DNA of 64,000 nucleotides from Halarchaeoplasma sp046498385. Lineage in GTDB: Archaea > Thermoplasmatota > Thermoplasmata > Halarchaeoplasmatales > Halarchaeoplasmataceae. How positions within the stretch are numbered: position 1 is the first letter of the stretch; each line of letters opens with the position of its first letter. The notes under the pieces are model-generated. The model did no database searches. It worked only from the letters and a program-made list of their open reading frames with translations, and had not been told where the DNA came from. The stretch lies in NCBI GenBank assembly GCA_046498385.1, contig JAWOAU010000024.1:1-64000 (forward strand), read 5' to 3'. The position numbers and the translations under genes are program-made. Positions 42,127 through 51,377 of the stretch are shown piece by piece.

Positions 42127-45100
42127 TCACCATTCCATCGTGTACGTTATATCATGATCCGCTGAATTATATACCCAATAGCCTTTACCCGGCCCCAAGA
42201 CCAGGGCGGAGTAATCCTCCATGTACTGGGTGTTATAGGGGCGGCTGCTGTTAAATACACCCACACAGGTCACCTCCGGAGGAAGCAGTTCTCCTGCGTT
42301 TTTTTCCGCCAGGGAAGGATGCCCAACCATGTTCCATCCCGGTTGGAGACTTATTTCCGTGGTACCGGATATCGGCTCATGACCGATGATGACTTGGGTG
42401 GTAGATTCTTTTTGCCTTATGAAAAAGGCATCTTCGGGACCTATGTACCTTAAGTTATTGTAATGAGACCGCCTCCCCGGAACGTACGAATGCCATCTGT
42501 TATCCGCAAAAGAGGATATGCCTTTGTGAGCTACGGATCCAAGCAGTGTTCCGGGATAACCGTCGTAGGGGACGATCGGTATGGATACCAGTTGTCCGTT
42601 TTCCTCCGAAGCTAGCTCCAGCTCATAAACCAATAACCGTACTTCATTCATCAGGGGATAGTAGTCCAGGGCATAGTAGCCTCCGCCGTAATCTTCCTCG
42701 GGATGGGGGACCAAGGTGTCTCCGATACCGTCCCCGGTGATATCTTCTCCCGTGTAATCATCCCAGTAATTCCCCTGCCCCCTCCCGTCATCCCAGTATG
42801 AGACTTCTCCGTGCAGGACCACCTGTTCGCTGTTGTTCATGATGTTATTGTGGTGGAATCTATTCCAGGGGCTGTGGGATACGTTTATGCCCACGAGGTT
42901 GTTTTTTATATCGTTACCGTATATATGATTCGAGATGCTGGAATGGGTGAAGAGTATACCCTGGTCACCGTCTCTGATATGGTTCCCCAGTATGCGGTTC
43001 TCCTGGGACTCATCGGTCACAAAGAGATTTATATCATTATAAGCCAATGTGTTAAGTGCGATCTCGTTATGGGCGGCCCGGTAAAGTCCTACGCCCACCG
43101 AAGAATCGGTGATATGGTTGTCGGTCACAGCGGTGTATTCCGAATCAAGGAGGACGGAAACGTTGTTGCCGACGAAATCGTTGCCCGCCACAACATTTTT
43201 GTTACTGGACCTGCTTGCCTCCAACCCGTATACATTGTTGAAAATATGATTTTCAATTATCATGTTGTCGTTGGACCCGAGCCAGAGGTATACCCCCCTT
43301 TCATTATTGGATATATGGTTGTTTGATATACGGTTGAGGCCGGAATAAACGTAGATACCGTGTCTCGTGTTTGAAGTCACCGTGTTACCTTCGACCACGT
43401 TGTTATCACTGCTTATGCCGATGCCGTTATCGTTGTGTGTAACCGTGTTTAACAGCAAATGGTTCCCAGTGGATCCCGAGGACAGGAACAGGCCGTAGCC
43501 CGATGCGCCGCCTCTGTTGTTTTCCATGATATTATCGTATATCACGTTGCCTCCGGCACCGTAAAGGCTGACGCCCCTGTAGTTTTCTTTGAAGGAATTG
43601 TTGTAGATCTCGTTGAAGTTTGAATGGGAAAGATATATGCCGGACTGATCGGAATTGGACAGTTCATTATCGTATATCTCGTTGCGGTCGGAGTATCCTA
43701 AGTATATACCATTGCGGCCGTTATCTAACGCGGTATTACCGCTTATGGTATTGTTATAGGAAAAACTCAGATACATACCCATACCGTTTAAATGAAGGCG
43801 GTTATCGGAAAAGTTATTGTACCGAACAAGGTTGTTATCGCCTTTGTTCAGATACAGCCCTATATCTCCGTAGAGTGCGGTGTTATTGAACAATCGGTTA
43901 CCGTTTGAGTTCCGTAGGAATATGCCCCTGATGCAGTTGTAAACGCCGTTGTGAGAGAGGGTATTATTTCTAGTCTCAGTGTGAAGGTATATACCGTACT
44001 GACTGTCCGAGATGGTGTTATCGTGTATCGTGTTCTCCCGTGATTCGCCGTAGATCTCGACTCCTTTTTGCAGGTTGGATTCCATACGGTTATAAAATAC
44101 CTCGTTGAAGGACGAGGAATCCATCATGATCCCCTGGGAGTTTTCTTTTATAACGTTCCGCAGCAGACGGTTTGAATCTGAGTTCTGCAGATTTATTCCA
44201 TCCTTGGTTACGTCATAGATACTTTGATTGTAGATCAAATTGCCGCCGGAATTCCTCAGCGTGATACCGTCCTGTATCATGGTCATCGCGTTGTCCTCCA
44301 GGACGTTGTTAAAGGAGCGATCCATGAATATGCCCGTGCCGGAGCGTATCGATATGGTGCATTCATGGACAAATGTTTGGTCTGCATCTACCCTTATGGT
44401 CAATGTAACGTTGCCCGACAGTGTAGGTGTCCATGAACCGGAGTAGTAACCATCTCCGGAGACTTGGTCCGCCGCCGCGCCGTCGTCCTTTAGGATAAAG
44501 GCATGGTTGTTAACGGATACTGAAACATTTGCATCCCGTATCGGGCGTAACCCGTCGTTCACAGCAACGAATATGTCTTTTTCCCTCCCTACGGAACCGA
44601 CGTATCCTCCGGATATTCGGGTCCTAACATGGAACCCGTCGGTAGAGGGGTTCAAAGAACGGTTCGCATCCATCCTTCCGCCGGATATGGTGGCCGCAAA
44701 TGATGTTTTGTTCTCCGTGTGGGACAGTATGGCATTTTTTAATTCCATCATGTCCATCGACCGGTTGTTCGCCCGCAGCAGGGCGGCAAGACCTGTCACA
44801 TGTGGAGTCGCCATGGATGTACCGCTGCGGTGGCCGTAGTTGTTGTTCCTTTCCGTGCTGTAGATATTTGTACCTGGTGCTGCCAGGTGGACACTGTTAG
44901 GGCCATAGTTTGAAAAGCTGGCTAATCCGTCTTGAGGGTCCGAGGCGGCTACCGATATAACGTTGGTGAGGTTAAAGGTGGCCGGATACATGGGAACTTC
45001 GTCGCTGTTATCTCCGTAATTACCTGCGGCGGCCACGAATAGTATACCCTCGTCCCGGTGTGCCTCGACCGTTTCGTAGAGGGTTTGGCTGAAGGTGCCC

Positions 45101-48100
45101 GAGCCCCAGCTGTTACTGGTAGCTGTCACATTATCTCCGGACAGCTTCCTATCCAGCACGTATTCCAAGCAGGCGACGGCGCCGCTGATGTTTCCAGTAC
45201 CTCCCGCGGATATGAATTTTAAAGCCATTAGGCTGACGTTCCAGTTCACACCGGTAATTCCCACCGAGTTGTTTCCCACCGCACCTACGGTTCCAGCGGC
45301 ATGGGTACCATGACCGTGATCGTCCATGGGGTCGTTGTTATTTTCAAGGGAGTTGTATCCGTGATTGCCTTCCGGGTCGGTCCACATATTGTCCTTTAGG
45401 TCCTCGTGTAGGTAATCTATACCCGTATCGATCACCCCTACCACCGCATCCCCGCTACCAGTGGTGGAGTTCCAAGCGGCCGGCAGATCGGTTTTCTCAA
45501 GTCCCCACAATTCCTCAAAATAAGGGTCGTCCGGTACGTTGAAAAGTTCTACCGTGCCGTCGGGTTCGGCGAAACGTACGCCGGGTCTGCTCTCCAGAAG
45601 TTTCAGGGCCTTTACCCCCGAAGCTCCGTCTTCCAGAACAACCCTTATCACGTCGATATGGCGGTATCTTGCAGATACACGACCGCCGACATCCTGGGCC
45701 AATTTTCTTAAGGCTGCGTCGTCCTTGAGCAGTAAAGGTTCCAAACCGACCAAAATGGCGTTAAGATCTTCCTTGTCCGTATTCATCCGGTTTTTTTCCA
45801 GCAAGTTATCGTCGGAGGAGACCAGATAGACGCTGTGATGATTGTGGCTTATACCGTTATATCTGAACTGGTTAAGAAAAGAATAAGAGAGGTAAAGGCC
45901 GTACCATCTGTTGGATTCAAAGGTACACTCGGTTACGCTGTTGTTGTTGGAATAAGTAAGCCGTATCCCTGAGTTACCGTTATGGGATGCGGTGACGGAT
46001 AGGAATAGGTTATCACCACCGTACTGAAGGTATATGCCGTATTGGTCGTTGTTGTTGAAAGTACTGTTTGAAATACTGTTACCAGTGCTCCGGCTGAAGG
46101 ACAGACCGCTGATAGCGTTACCTTCACATGTGTTGTGATCTATTTTATTACTGTGGGAATCGAACAATCTTATACCGTACTGGCTGTTCCCTTCGGCTGT
46201 ATTATGGGTCACGTCGTTATGATCCGAACGCGAAAGGAAAAACCCATTACGTTGGGACCGGACGGTATTGTATGATAATACGTTCTGGTGTGAGTCCATC
46301 ATCCGGATACCATCGTTGCCCTGGGACATGAAATTATTTGATATATGATTTCCAAGGGAATCCCTCATTTGAATGCCCTGACTGTTATCAAGCATGTGGC
46401 AGTGAGAGATAGAGTTATGGTGAGAATATCTCATGTATATCCCGGACAGGGAATTGTTCATAAGTTCACAACCTTCGAAAGAGCTGTTATCGACCGAGTA
46501 GAGGTGAATACCGTAACGTGAATGATCCCTCGAGGAAACGTTGTTCACCGTCAAGTGTTCCGAGAAGGCTAGGATCATACCGACGTTCCCTTTATCGAAG
46601 ACCATGTTTTCTATGGTCATATGAGAGCTGTTGGAGAGTAGTATCTGAGAGGCCGGGCCGTCGATACTGCCGCCGTGCTCATCGGTGATATATACTACCG
46701 GATATCCGTTGAGCAGGTTATGGTCTCCGATACGGTGTGTGTTCCAGTGAGACCTTTCCAGACCGTCCATGAAGATGCCTCCCCCTTCCATCATGTTATA
46801 GTCGAGCTCGATGGATTCCGATCTCATTATCACCACGGAGTCAGCGTTATCGTGGAAACTGTTATTGGACAGCATTGTTTCAAAAGAGGAGGATAGGTGA
46901 ACTCCTGCCGTATTATACTTGAAACGGGAACCGATAACGCTGTTGTTGGTCGACGCGTGCATGTACATCCCGTTAAAATTATCCGCCGCCGTGATATTGA
47001 CGAAGGTATTGTTATCTGATAAAAAGCAGTATACACCCCGGAAGTTGGAGTGAAGGTCCATGGTGTGAAAGGTGTTGTTGTGAGAACGGTATATATGTAC
47101 CGCATCTCGGGAGTTGTTGTAGGATGTAACATTGTTTACATATATTCTGGAGGAGAAGCCGAGGCTTATGCTTACTACGTCCTGATCAACGATGCTCAGT
47201 TCGGTTGTGTTGGCGAGTATTATCTGTCCGGCTTTCTCGTTGAGCTCGCCTCCTGTGAGATGATCGAGATATACCAGGGGTTTACCGATGACGGTGTTGT
47301 CATTTATTTCGTGTGAGCTCCAGTGTTCCTTTAAATTCCCTGCGATCCGCAGGCCGAAACCGTCGAAGACGTTTTCTTCCATGTTCATTTCAGTTGAGTA
47401 AGATAGGAAGACCCCTTCCGTACATTGGCTAAAATTTCCACCAGATATGTCTATACCGTTTGAACGCTCTATACTCAGACCTCTTCTGTTGGAAGTGTAC
47501 GTGTTTTGGGTCAGGGTGGAATATGGGCATAGGTGTATCCTAACTCCGAAGGCCCCGTTGTTATCCAGTAGAGAATCACGTAAATAAAACCAAGGTGAAT
47601 CAACGACTTCTATCCCCCCGGAGGGATTATCCGTGACGGATATGTTATCTAAGTGGTTATCACCGGAGCTTTCAACAAGGACTCCTTTAGGATTATTTAT
47701 TATATCCAAATGTGAGAAAGTGTTGTTTCCGGAGTTAAATACGTGCAATCCGGTCTGAGCTTGAGAGGATATACTCACATTCCTTACCGAGATACCATCT
47801 GAAAAGGCCAGTGCCAGACCGGTGCTGCCCTTATGTAGTTCCATATTTTCCACAAAAATATCCGTAACGTTTACCAATATCACCTGACCGGGTTCCTCGG
47901 GCAGGGTGCCTGCCTGGTCATTCAAATAACATACGGGAAAGCCTTCCAGTGTGTTGTTATCTGGTATGCTGTGGGAGTTCCAGTTCTCTAGTGTATCGCC
48001 TTGGATGCGGATGCCCGTACCCCTGAAATCGTTGTTGTAAAGCAAGTTATCTACAGAGTTCTGAAGGAACAGGCCGTCTATGGGGTTGTCCAATATCTGA

Positions 48101-48750
48101 TTGTCCTTGACGCGGTTATGATGGGAATCCTGTACGTGGATCCCTTCCCTCCGGTTGTTCACCAGTCGATTGGAGTTTATGTCTATATTATCTGACTGTA
48201 GCAAACGGATACCGGTCCCGGTGCAGGAGAGTATATCGTTGTTGAATATCCTTACTTTCCGAGAGGACTCAACATGGACGGCACAGGAGGTACTTTGTGT
48301 TATGTGGTTACTATCCACGGTAACGTTGTAAACATCCTTCAAGTAGAGCCCCTTAGAGCCCCGTTCGAAGGTGTTATTGTATATCCTCCCGTTGGTTACG
48401 TTGTAAAGCACAAGGCAGGAGTTCCAGTGGTAATACGAGGGGTCTTCGCTGGCCCTGGTCAACCTGCTGCTTTTCAGTAAAAAGTGAGCGGTGGTGTTTC
48501 CGATGTAGATGGCGGTGCCCCTACCGTCGGCATCGATCTCCTTTTCCTCGATTATATAAGGGGAAGACGGGGTCCCGTCGCCGGGAAAGGTTGATAGATC
48601 TTCGTCATCGTCTATACGAATGGTGTATCGGTATCTATCCATAGGCCCTAACTCGTCGGCCACATCCGCCAGTACTGGAGTTTCACCGCTGCGTATGAAA
48701 GCCATCGGAGTGATCAACGTGATGCATATTAGAATGGTGAATAATTTCAT
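42127..48750 (-). CDS. Giant surface protein: subtilisin protease inserted in a parallel beta-helix
   Basis: 2207 residues. Signal peptide (MKLFTILICITLITPMAF); a NosD-type right-handed beta-helix over about 30-980 with tens of N-N-x-I/F turns; a propeptide-like segment (about 985-1080, VSARYRHIDVIRVVLED); then an S8 subtilase with Asp1108 (VGVIDTGID), His1147 (DHGHGTHAAG) and Ser1312 (SGTSMATPHV), so catalytically intact. An Ig-like linker (about 1370-1460) leads into a second beta-helix of similar type (about 1465-2030) and the shared two-lobed module with PGWNMVGHP, ending YTMEW. No transmembrane helix follows. Likely a secreted, surface-attached enzyme; the substrate and the processing site are unknown. 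Confidence 0.88.
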   Translation of the reverse strand: MKLFTILICITLITPMAFIRSGETPVLADVADELGPMDRYRYTIRIDDDEDLSTFPGDGTPSSPYIIEEKEIDADGRGTAIYIGNTTAHFLLKSSRLTRASEDPSYYHWNSCLVLYNVTNGRIYNNTFERGSKGLYLKDVYNVTVDSNHITQSTSCAVHVESSRKVRIFNNDILSCTGTGIRLLQSDNIDINSNRLVNNRREGIHVQDSHHNRVKDNQILDNPIDGLFLQNSVDNLLYNNDFRGTGIRIQGDTLENWNSHSIPDNNTLEGFPVCYLNDQAGTLPEEPGQVILVNVTDIFVENMELHKGSTGLALAFSDGISVRNVSISSQAQTGLHVFNSGNNTFSHLDIINNPKGVLVESSGDNHLDNISVTDNPSGGIEVVDSPWFYLRDSLLDNNGAFGVRIHLCPYSTLTQNTYTSNRRGLSIERSNGIDISGGNFSQCTEGVFLSYSTEMNMEENVFDGFGLRIAGNLKEHWSSHEINDNTVIGKPLVYLDHLTGGELNEKAGQIILANTTELSIVDQDVVSISLGFSSRIYVNNVTSYNNSRDAVHIYRSHNNTFHTMDLHSNFRGVYCFLSDNNTFVNITAADNFNGMYMHASTNNSVIGSRFKYNTAGVHLSSSFETMLSNNSFHDNADSVVIMRSESIELDYNMMEGGGIFMDGLERSHWNTHRIGDHNLLNGYPVVYITDEHGGSIDGPASQILLSNSSHMTIENMVFDKGNVGMILAFSEHLTVNNVSSRDHSRYGIHLYSVDNSSFEGCELMNNSLSGIYMRYSHHNSISHCHMLDNSQGIQMRDSLGNHISNNFMSQGNDGIRMMDSHQNVLSYNTVRSQRNGFFLSRSDHNDVTHNTAEGNSQYGIRLFDSHSNKIDHNTCEGNAISGLSFSRSTGNSISNSTFNNNDQYGIYLQYGGDNLFLSVTASHNGNSGIRLTYSNNNSVTECTFESNRWYGLYLSYSFLNQFRYNGISHNHHSVYLVSSDDNLLEKNRMNTDKEDLNAILVGLEPLLLKDDAALRKLAQDVGGRVSARYRHIDVIRVVLEDGASGVKALKLLESRPGVRFAEPDGTVELFNVPDDPYFEELWGLEKTDLPAAWNSTTGSGDAVVGVIDTGIDYLHEDLKDNMWTDPEGNHGYNSLENNNDPMDDHGHGTHAAGTVGAVGNNSVGITGVNWNVSLMALKFISAGGTGNISGAVACLEYVLDRKLSGDNVTATSNSWGSGTFSQTLYETVEAHRDEGILFVAAAGNYGDNSDEVPMYPATFNLTNVISVAASDPQDGLASFSNYGPNSVHLAAPGTNIYSTERNNNYGHRSGTSMATPHVTGLAALLRANNRSMDMMELKNAILSHTENKTSFAATISGGRMDANRSLNPSTDGFHVRTRISGGYVGSVGREKDIFVAVNDGLRPIRDANVSVSVNNHAFILKDDGAAADQVSGDGYYSGSWTPTLSGNVTLTIRVDADQTFVHECTISIRSGTGIFMDRSFNNVLEDNAMTMIQDGITLRNSGGNLIYNQSIYDVTKDGINLQNSDSNRLLRNVIKENSQGIMMDSSSFNEVFYNRMESNLQKGVEIYGESRENTIHDNTISDSQYGIYLHTETRNNTLSHNGVYNCIRGIFLRNSNGNRLFNNTALYGDIGLYLNKGDNNLVRYNNFSDNRLHLNGMGMYLSFSYNNTISGNTALDNGRNGIYLGYSDRNEIYDNELSNSDQSGIYLSHSNFNEIYNNSFKENYRGVSLYGAGGNVIYDNIMENNRGGASGYGLFLSSGSTGNHLLLNTVTHNDNGIGISSDNNVVEGNTVTSNTRHGIYVYSGLNRISNNHISNNERGVYLWLGSNDNMIIENHIFNNVYGLEASRSSNKNVVAGNDFVGNNVSVLLDSEYTAVTDNHITDSSVGVGLYRAAHNEIALNTLAYNDINLFVTDESQENRILGNHIRDGDQGILFTHSSISNHIYGNDIKNNLVGINVSHSPWNRFHHNNIMNNSEQVVLHGEVSYWDDGRGQGNYWDDYTGEDITGDGIGDTLVPHPEEDYGGGYYALDYYPLMNEVRLLVYELELASEENGQLVSIPIVPYDGYPGTLLGSVAHKGISSFADNRWHSYVPGRRSHYNNLRYIGPEDAFFIRQKESTTQVIIGHEPISGTTEISLQPGWNMVGHPSLAEKNAGELLPPEVTCVGVFNSSRPYNTQYMEDYSALVLGPGKGYWVYNSADHDITYTMEW

Positions 48751-48864
48751 TGTAGCTTAAATACCAACAATGGTACTAATAAACATTTGTGTCCCAGTCA
48801 GAAAAACGCTGTTTTTAACTCGTGAACCCGGGCACCAAAAAACTGCAGGTGATAGTGATTATAG

Positions 48865-48968
48865 GGCCGTGACCGGGATTTGAACCCGGGCCAGGGGATC
48901 CACAGTCCCACATGCTGCCATTGTAGTCCCGGCACATTTCTTACCAGGATGGCTACACCACCACGGCC
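48865..48968 (-). tRNA. tRNA-His (GTG) with an insertion in the D-loop
   Basis: On the minus strand G-1 plus GCCGTGG (48968-48961) pairs with TCACGGC and C73 (48872-48865). The anticodon loop CTGTGGA gives GTG, and the T-arm is CCGGG-TTCAAAT-CCCGG. Between the D-stem halves GTGT and GCAT lie 39 bases instead of about 10. Removing 29 bases (48920-48948) restores AGCCATGGCA, a normal D-loop with G18-G19 and A21. CCA is not encoded. Confidence 0.85.
48920..48948 (-). other. Probable non-canonical tRNA intron (29 nt) in the D-loop
   Basis: The insert begins CCTGG and contains CCGGG 18 bases on, forming an internal stem. The flanking exon bases GCCAT and ATGGC (the AT from the insert's ambiguous edge) can pair, bringing both junctions together. 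The boundaries can slide by two bases because AT is present at both ends. A perfect bulge-helix-bulge cannot be drawn, so a relaxed motif must be assumed if it is spliced. Confidence 0.55.
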
Positions 48969-49000
48969 ACTACGAAATATAGGTGGACTAGAAGAAGGTG

Positions 49001-49010
49001 TATTATAAAC
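49001..49010. promoter_or_regulatory. TATA element between tRNA-His and micro-ORF
   Basis: TATTATAAAC. On the minus strand GTTTATAATA is about 37 bases from the tRNA-His 5' end; on the plus strand it is centred 26 bases from ATG 49032. Confidence 0.45.
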
Positions 49011-49031
49011 TTTTTTACCAAGCTGGAGAAT

Positions 49032-49106
49032 ATGGTTAGAATGGTATTTGAAGCGTCGGAAGACTTGATCGGTAATCCGCCGGCAAACACTGAGATAAGC
49101 CTGTAG
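49032..49106 (+). CDS. Possible 24-codon micro-ORF or truncated gene start
   Basis: ATG 49032 opens a 24-residue frame (MVRMVFEASEDLIGNP at its start) that stops at TAG 49106, seven bases before the ACTTAGTTCAAAAA motif. A TATA box at exactly leaderless distance is the only positive evidence. It may be a real micropeptide, the remnant 5' end of a gene cut by an element, or chance. The remainder of 49107-49256 shows nothing else I can support. Confidence 0.25.
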   Translation: MVRMVFEASEDLIGNPPANTEISL

Positions 49107-49112
49107 CTCGTA

Positions 49113-49126
49113 ACTTAGTTCAAAAA
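49113..49126 (+). repeat. Second copy of the 14-bp motif at 1494-1507
   Basis: ACTTAGTTCAAAAA, with CCTGTA 13 bases before it and ACTATAA about 15 bases after it, similar to the layout at 1474-1530. Confidence 0.35.
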
Positions 49127-49256
49127 GTTGTGAGTTCCACTATAATTCCAGACGATACAACGGAGCCGACATATCAGTGAGCTGGAGCATAAACTACTGA
49201 CGGATTCATGACCGTTCCGAACGGTTCAAATAGCAAGCTAAGTTTAGTGAGTTGCT

Positions 49257-49865
49257 ATGAGCAATTTCAACGTACTCCTCTTCGAGGATTTCGAAACCCT
49301 AGATGCCTTGGGCCCCGTGGAGATAATCGGCAATCTGTCTCTGTTCGCGGATGAAAGATATGATGTTGAGTTTTATTCGGAAGGCGGAGAAATAACCGAG
49401 AGCAGCCAGGGTGTGAAAGTAGACACTCAGCCCATCTCCCAAATAAAAGAAACTGATATCCTGCTGATTCCAGGGGGTTCCGGAGTAAGAAGAGAGATCG
49501 ATAACCCGGATATGATCTCTCATCTTAAAGAGTTAGCTGCGGAAGCGGGATTCGTACTAACCGTCTGTACCGGCTCAGTGTTACTGGCCAAGACCGGTTT
49601 GTTGAAGGATCTTAAAGCCACTTCTAACAAGATGGTATTTGATTGGGTGGTTGAACAGGACCGAGATGTACAGTGGGTGCCCGAGGCAAGATGGGTGAAA
49701 GATGGAAAGTTCTATACATCTTCCGGTGTAACCGCGGGCATGGATATGACACTTGCCTTCGTGAGGGATAATCTTGGAATAAAAGTCGCGGAAGAGATAG
49801 CGGATTATATCGAGTACGTGTGGAATAAGGACAGCAGCGTCGACCCTTTTTACAGAGGTCCTTGA
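49257..49865 (+). CDS. DJ-1/PfpI family protein
   Basis: 202 residues. The nucleophile elbow is LTVCTGSVLLAKTGLL (Cys about 102), preceded by ILLIPGGSGVR and followed by WVPEARWVKDGKFYTSSGVTAGMDM. This is the ThiJ/isonitrile-hydratase-like branch of the DJ-1/PfpI superfamily (FEDFETLDALGPVEI at the start). Members act as glyoxalases, chaperones, amidases or isonitrile hydratases; which applies is not readable. Monocistronic, 64 bases before the fumarase operon. Confidence 0.87.
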   Translation: MSNFNVLLFEDFETLDALGPVEIIGNLSLFADERYDVEFYSEGGEITESSQGVKVDTQPISQIKETDILLIPGGSGVRREIDNPDMISHLKELAAEAGFVLTVCTGSVLLAKTGLLKDLKATSNKMVFDWVVEQDRDVQWVPEARWVKDGKFYTSSGVTAGMDMTLAFVRDNLGIKVAEEIADYIEYVWNKDSSVDPFYRGP

Positions 49866-49929
49866 TCTTTAACATTGAGTTTTCAATAACCTTTATATCT
49901 ACCGAGTTTATCCGACTTCAGGAGATATT

Positions 49930-50796
49930 ATGGAGAAGGTTGAACTCGAAAATAAAATCGTGGATGCCATCCGTTTGGCGGTTACAACAGTTACACCTAG
50001 TACGGAAGCTAAGCTTAAAGGATCTGTTGAAAGAGAAGAAAACCAGGGTGCGAAAGTACAGCTGGAAGCTATCCTAGAGAACGTAAAAGTGGGTAAAGAC
50101 GACACCTGTCCCATATGTCAGGATACCGGTACACCGACCTTCTTCGTAGAGGTAGGTGCGGATTTTGAGTATATCGGGCACATAAGAGATACCATCATAT
50201 CAGCGGTTAGACGTGCTACAAAGGAGATACCACTTAGACCCAACGCAGTGGACCCCATCGAGCACAAGAACAGCGGTGATAACACCGGAAGGTACATTCC
50301 AGCGATACATTGGGAGGTAGTTGAAGGGAATGAACTGACCGTTCATATCATGCCCAAAGGAGGAGGAAGCGAGAACATGAGTCTTCTGGAGATGATGACT
50401 CCCGGAAGGGGTCTCAAGGGGGTAAAGGAGATAGTGTTGGAACATGTGGCGAAGATGGAAGGAAAACCCTGTCCGCCTACAGTGATAGGTATCGGACTCG
50501 GAGGCGGTGCGGACCTTTCCCTGGAACTTGCTAAGAAAGCGCTGCTGCGACCGGTAGGTGAGCGGCATCCTGAAGAAAATATCGCCGCTTTGGAAGAGGA
50601 GTTATTGGAGAAAGTGAACCAACTGGGAATAGGACCTATGGGGGTCGGTGGTAAAACAACCGTGCTCGATATAAAAATCGAGTACGCACACAGACATCCC
50701 GCATCCTTCCCTGTTGCCATAGCACCCCAGTGCTGGGCCAACCGTCAGGCCAGAGTTAAAGTGGATGCCGATAAAAACATAGAGGTGTTAGCATGA
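49930..50796 (+). CDS. Fumarate hydratase class I, alpha (N-terminal) subunit
   Basis: 288 residues. Iron-sulfur cluster ligands are visible in CPICQDTGTP (about 58-67), PKGGGSENMSLLEMMTPG and IAPQCWANRQA (about 268-278), with IGIGLGGGADLSLELAKKALLRPVG. Two-subunit class I fumarases hydrate fumarate to malate using an oxygen-sensitive [4Fe-4S] cluster. It overlaps the beta subunit by four bases. TTTATATC at 49892-49899 is a TATA candidate with an AGGAG ribosome-binding site at 49919-49923. Confidence 0.93.
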   Translation: MEKVELENKIVDAIRLAVTTVTPSTEAKLKGSVEREENQGAKVQLEAILENVKVGKDDTCPICQDTGTPTFFVEVGADFEYIGHIRDTIISAVRRATKEIPLRPNAVDPIEHKNSGDNTGRYIPAIHWEVVEGNELTVHIMPKGGGSENMSLLEMMTPGRGLKGVKEIVLEHVAKMEGKPCPPTVIGIGLGGGADLSLELAKKALLRPVGERHPEENIAALEEELLEKVNQLGIGPMGVGGKTTVLDIKIEYAHRHPASFPVAIAPQCWANRQARVKVDADKNIEVLA

Positions 50797-51377
50797 AAAA
50801 AGTACTGAATACGCCCATAGATCCCCGGGAAGTAAAAGATCTGGAAGTGGGTGATACGTTCTATATAACCGGAACCATCTTTACCGCCAGGGACTCCGCC
50901 CACGAATTACTCCTCGACCTTGACGAACCACCTTTCGACCCTTCCAAGTACGCCATGTTCCACTGCGGACCTGCAATACACAAGGTCGACGGTGAGTGGC
51001 AGGTGGTTTCTGCCGGGCCCACTACAAGTATACGTATGGAGATATTCGAGGATAAGTTCATAGAGCGGTTCGGAACCAGGATAATAATCGGTAAGGGCGG
51101 CATGGCCGACCGGACGCTGGAAGCACTGAAAAAACACGGTGCGGTTTATGTACAGTACACCGGAGGCGCTGGTGCGTTGATGGCAAAATCCATAGAAGAA
51201 GTGGAGGACGTTTATTTCTTAGAGGAGCTGGGTATACCCGAAGCCTTCTGGATGTTCAAAGTCAAAGAAGCGGGGCCCTTCTTGGTTACCATGGACTCCC
51301 ATGGAAACAGTCTTCACAAAGATGTAGCCGAAGAGGTAAAAAAGAATCTTGAGCGGTTGAAGGCTGAGCTGGAATGA
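50793..51377 (+). CDS. Fumarate hydratase class I, beta (C-terminal) subunit
   Basis: 194 residues. Family features: LEVGDTFYITGTIFTARDSAHE, FHCGPAIHKVDGEWQVVSAGPTTSIRME, RIIIGKGGMADRTLEALKKHGAVY and GGAGALMAKSIEEVEDVYFLEELGIPEAFW. It completes the active site of the alpha subunit. Overlaps the sirtuin gene by four bases (ATGA), so all three genes are translated in sequence. Confidence 0.93.
   Translation: MKKVLNTPIDPREVKDLEVGDTFYITGTIFTARDSAHELLLDLDEPPFDPSKYAMFHCGPAIHKVDGEWQVVSAGPTTSIRMEIFEDKFIERFGTRIIIGKGGMADRTLEALKKHGAVYVQYTGGAGALMAKSIEEVEDVYFLEELGIPEAFWMFKVKEAGPFLVTMDSHGNSLHKDVAEEVKKNLERLKAELE

Noticed and set aside
42546..48480. Several plus-strand open frames inside the giant surface gene
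   Set aside because: They are shadows of the beta-helix repeats; the minus frame is continuous for 2207 codons with signal peptide and intact protease motifs.
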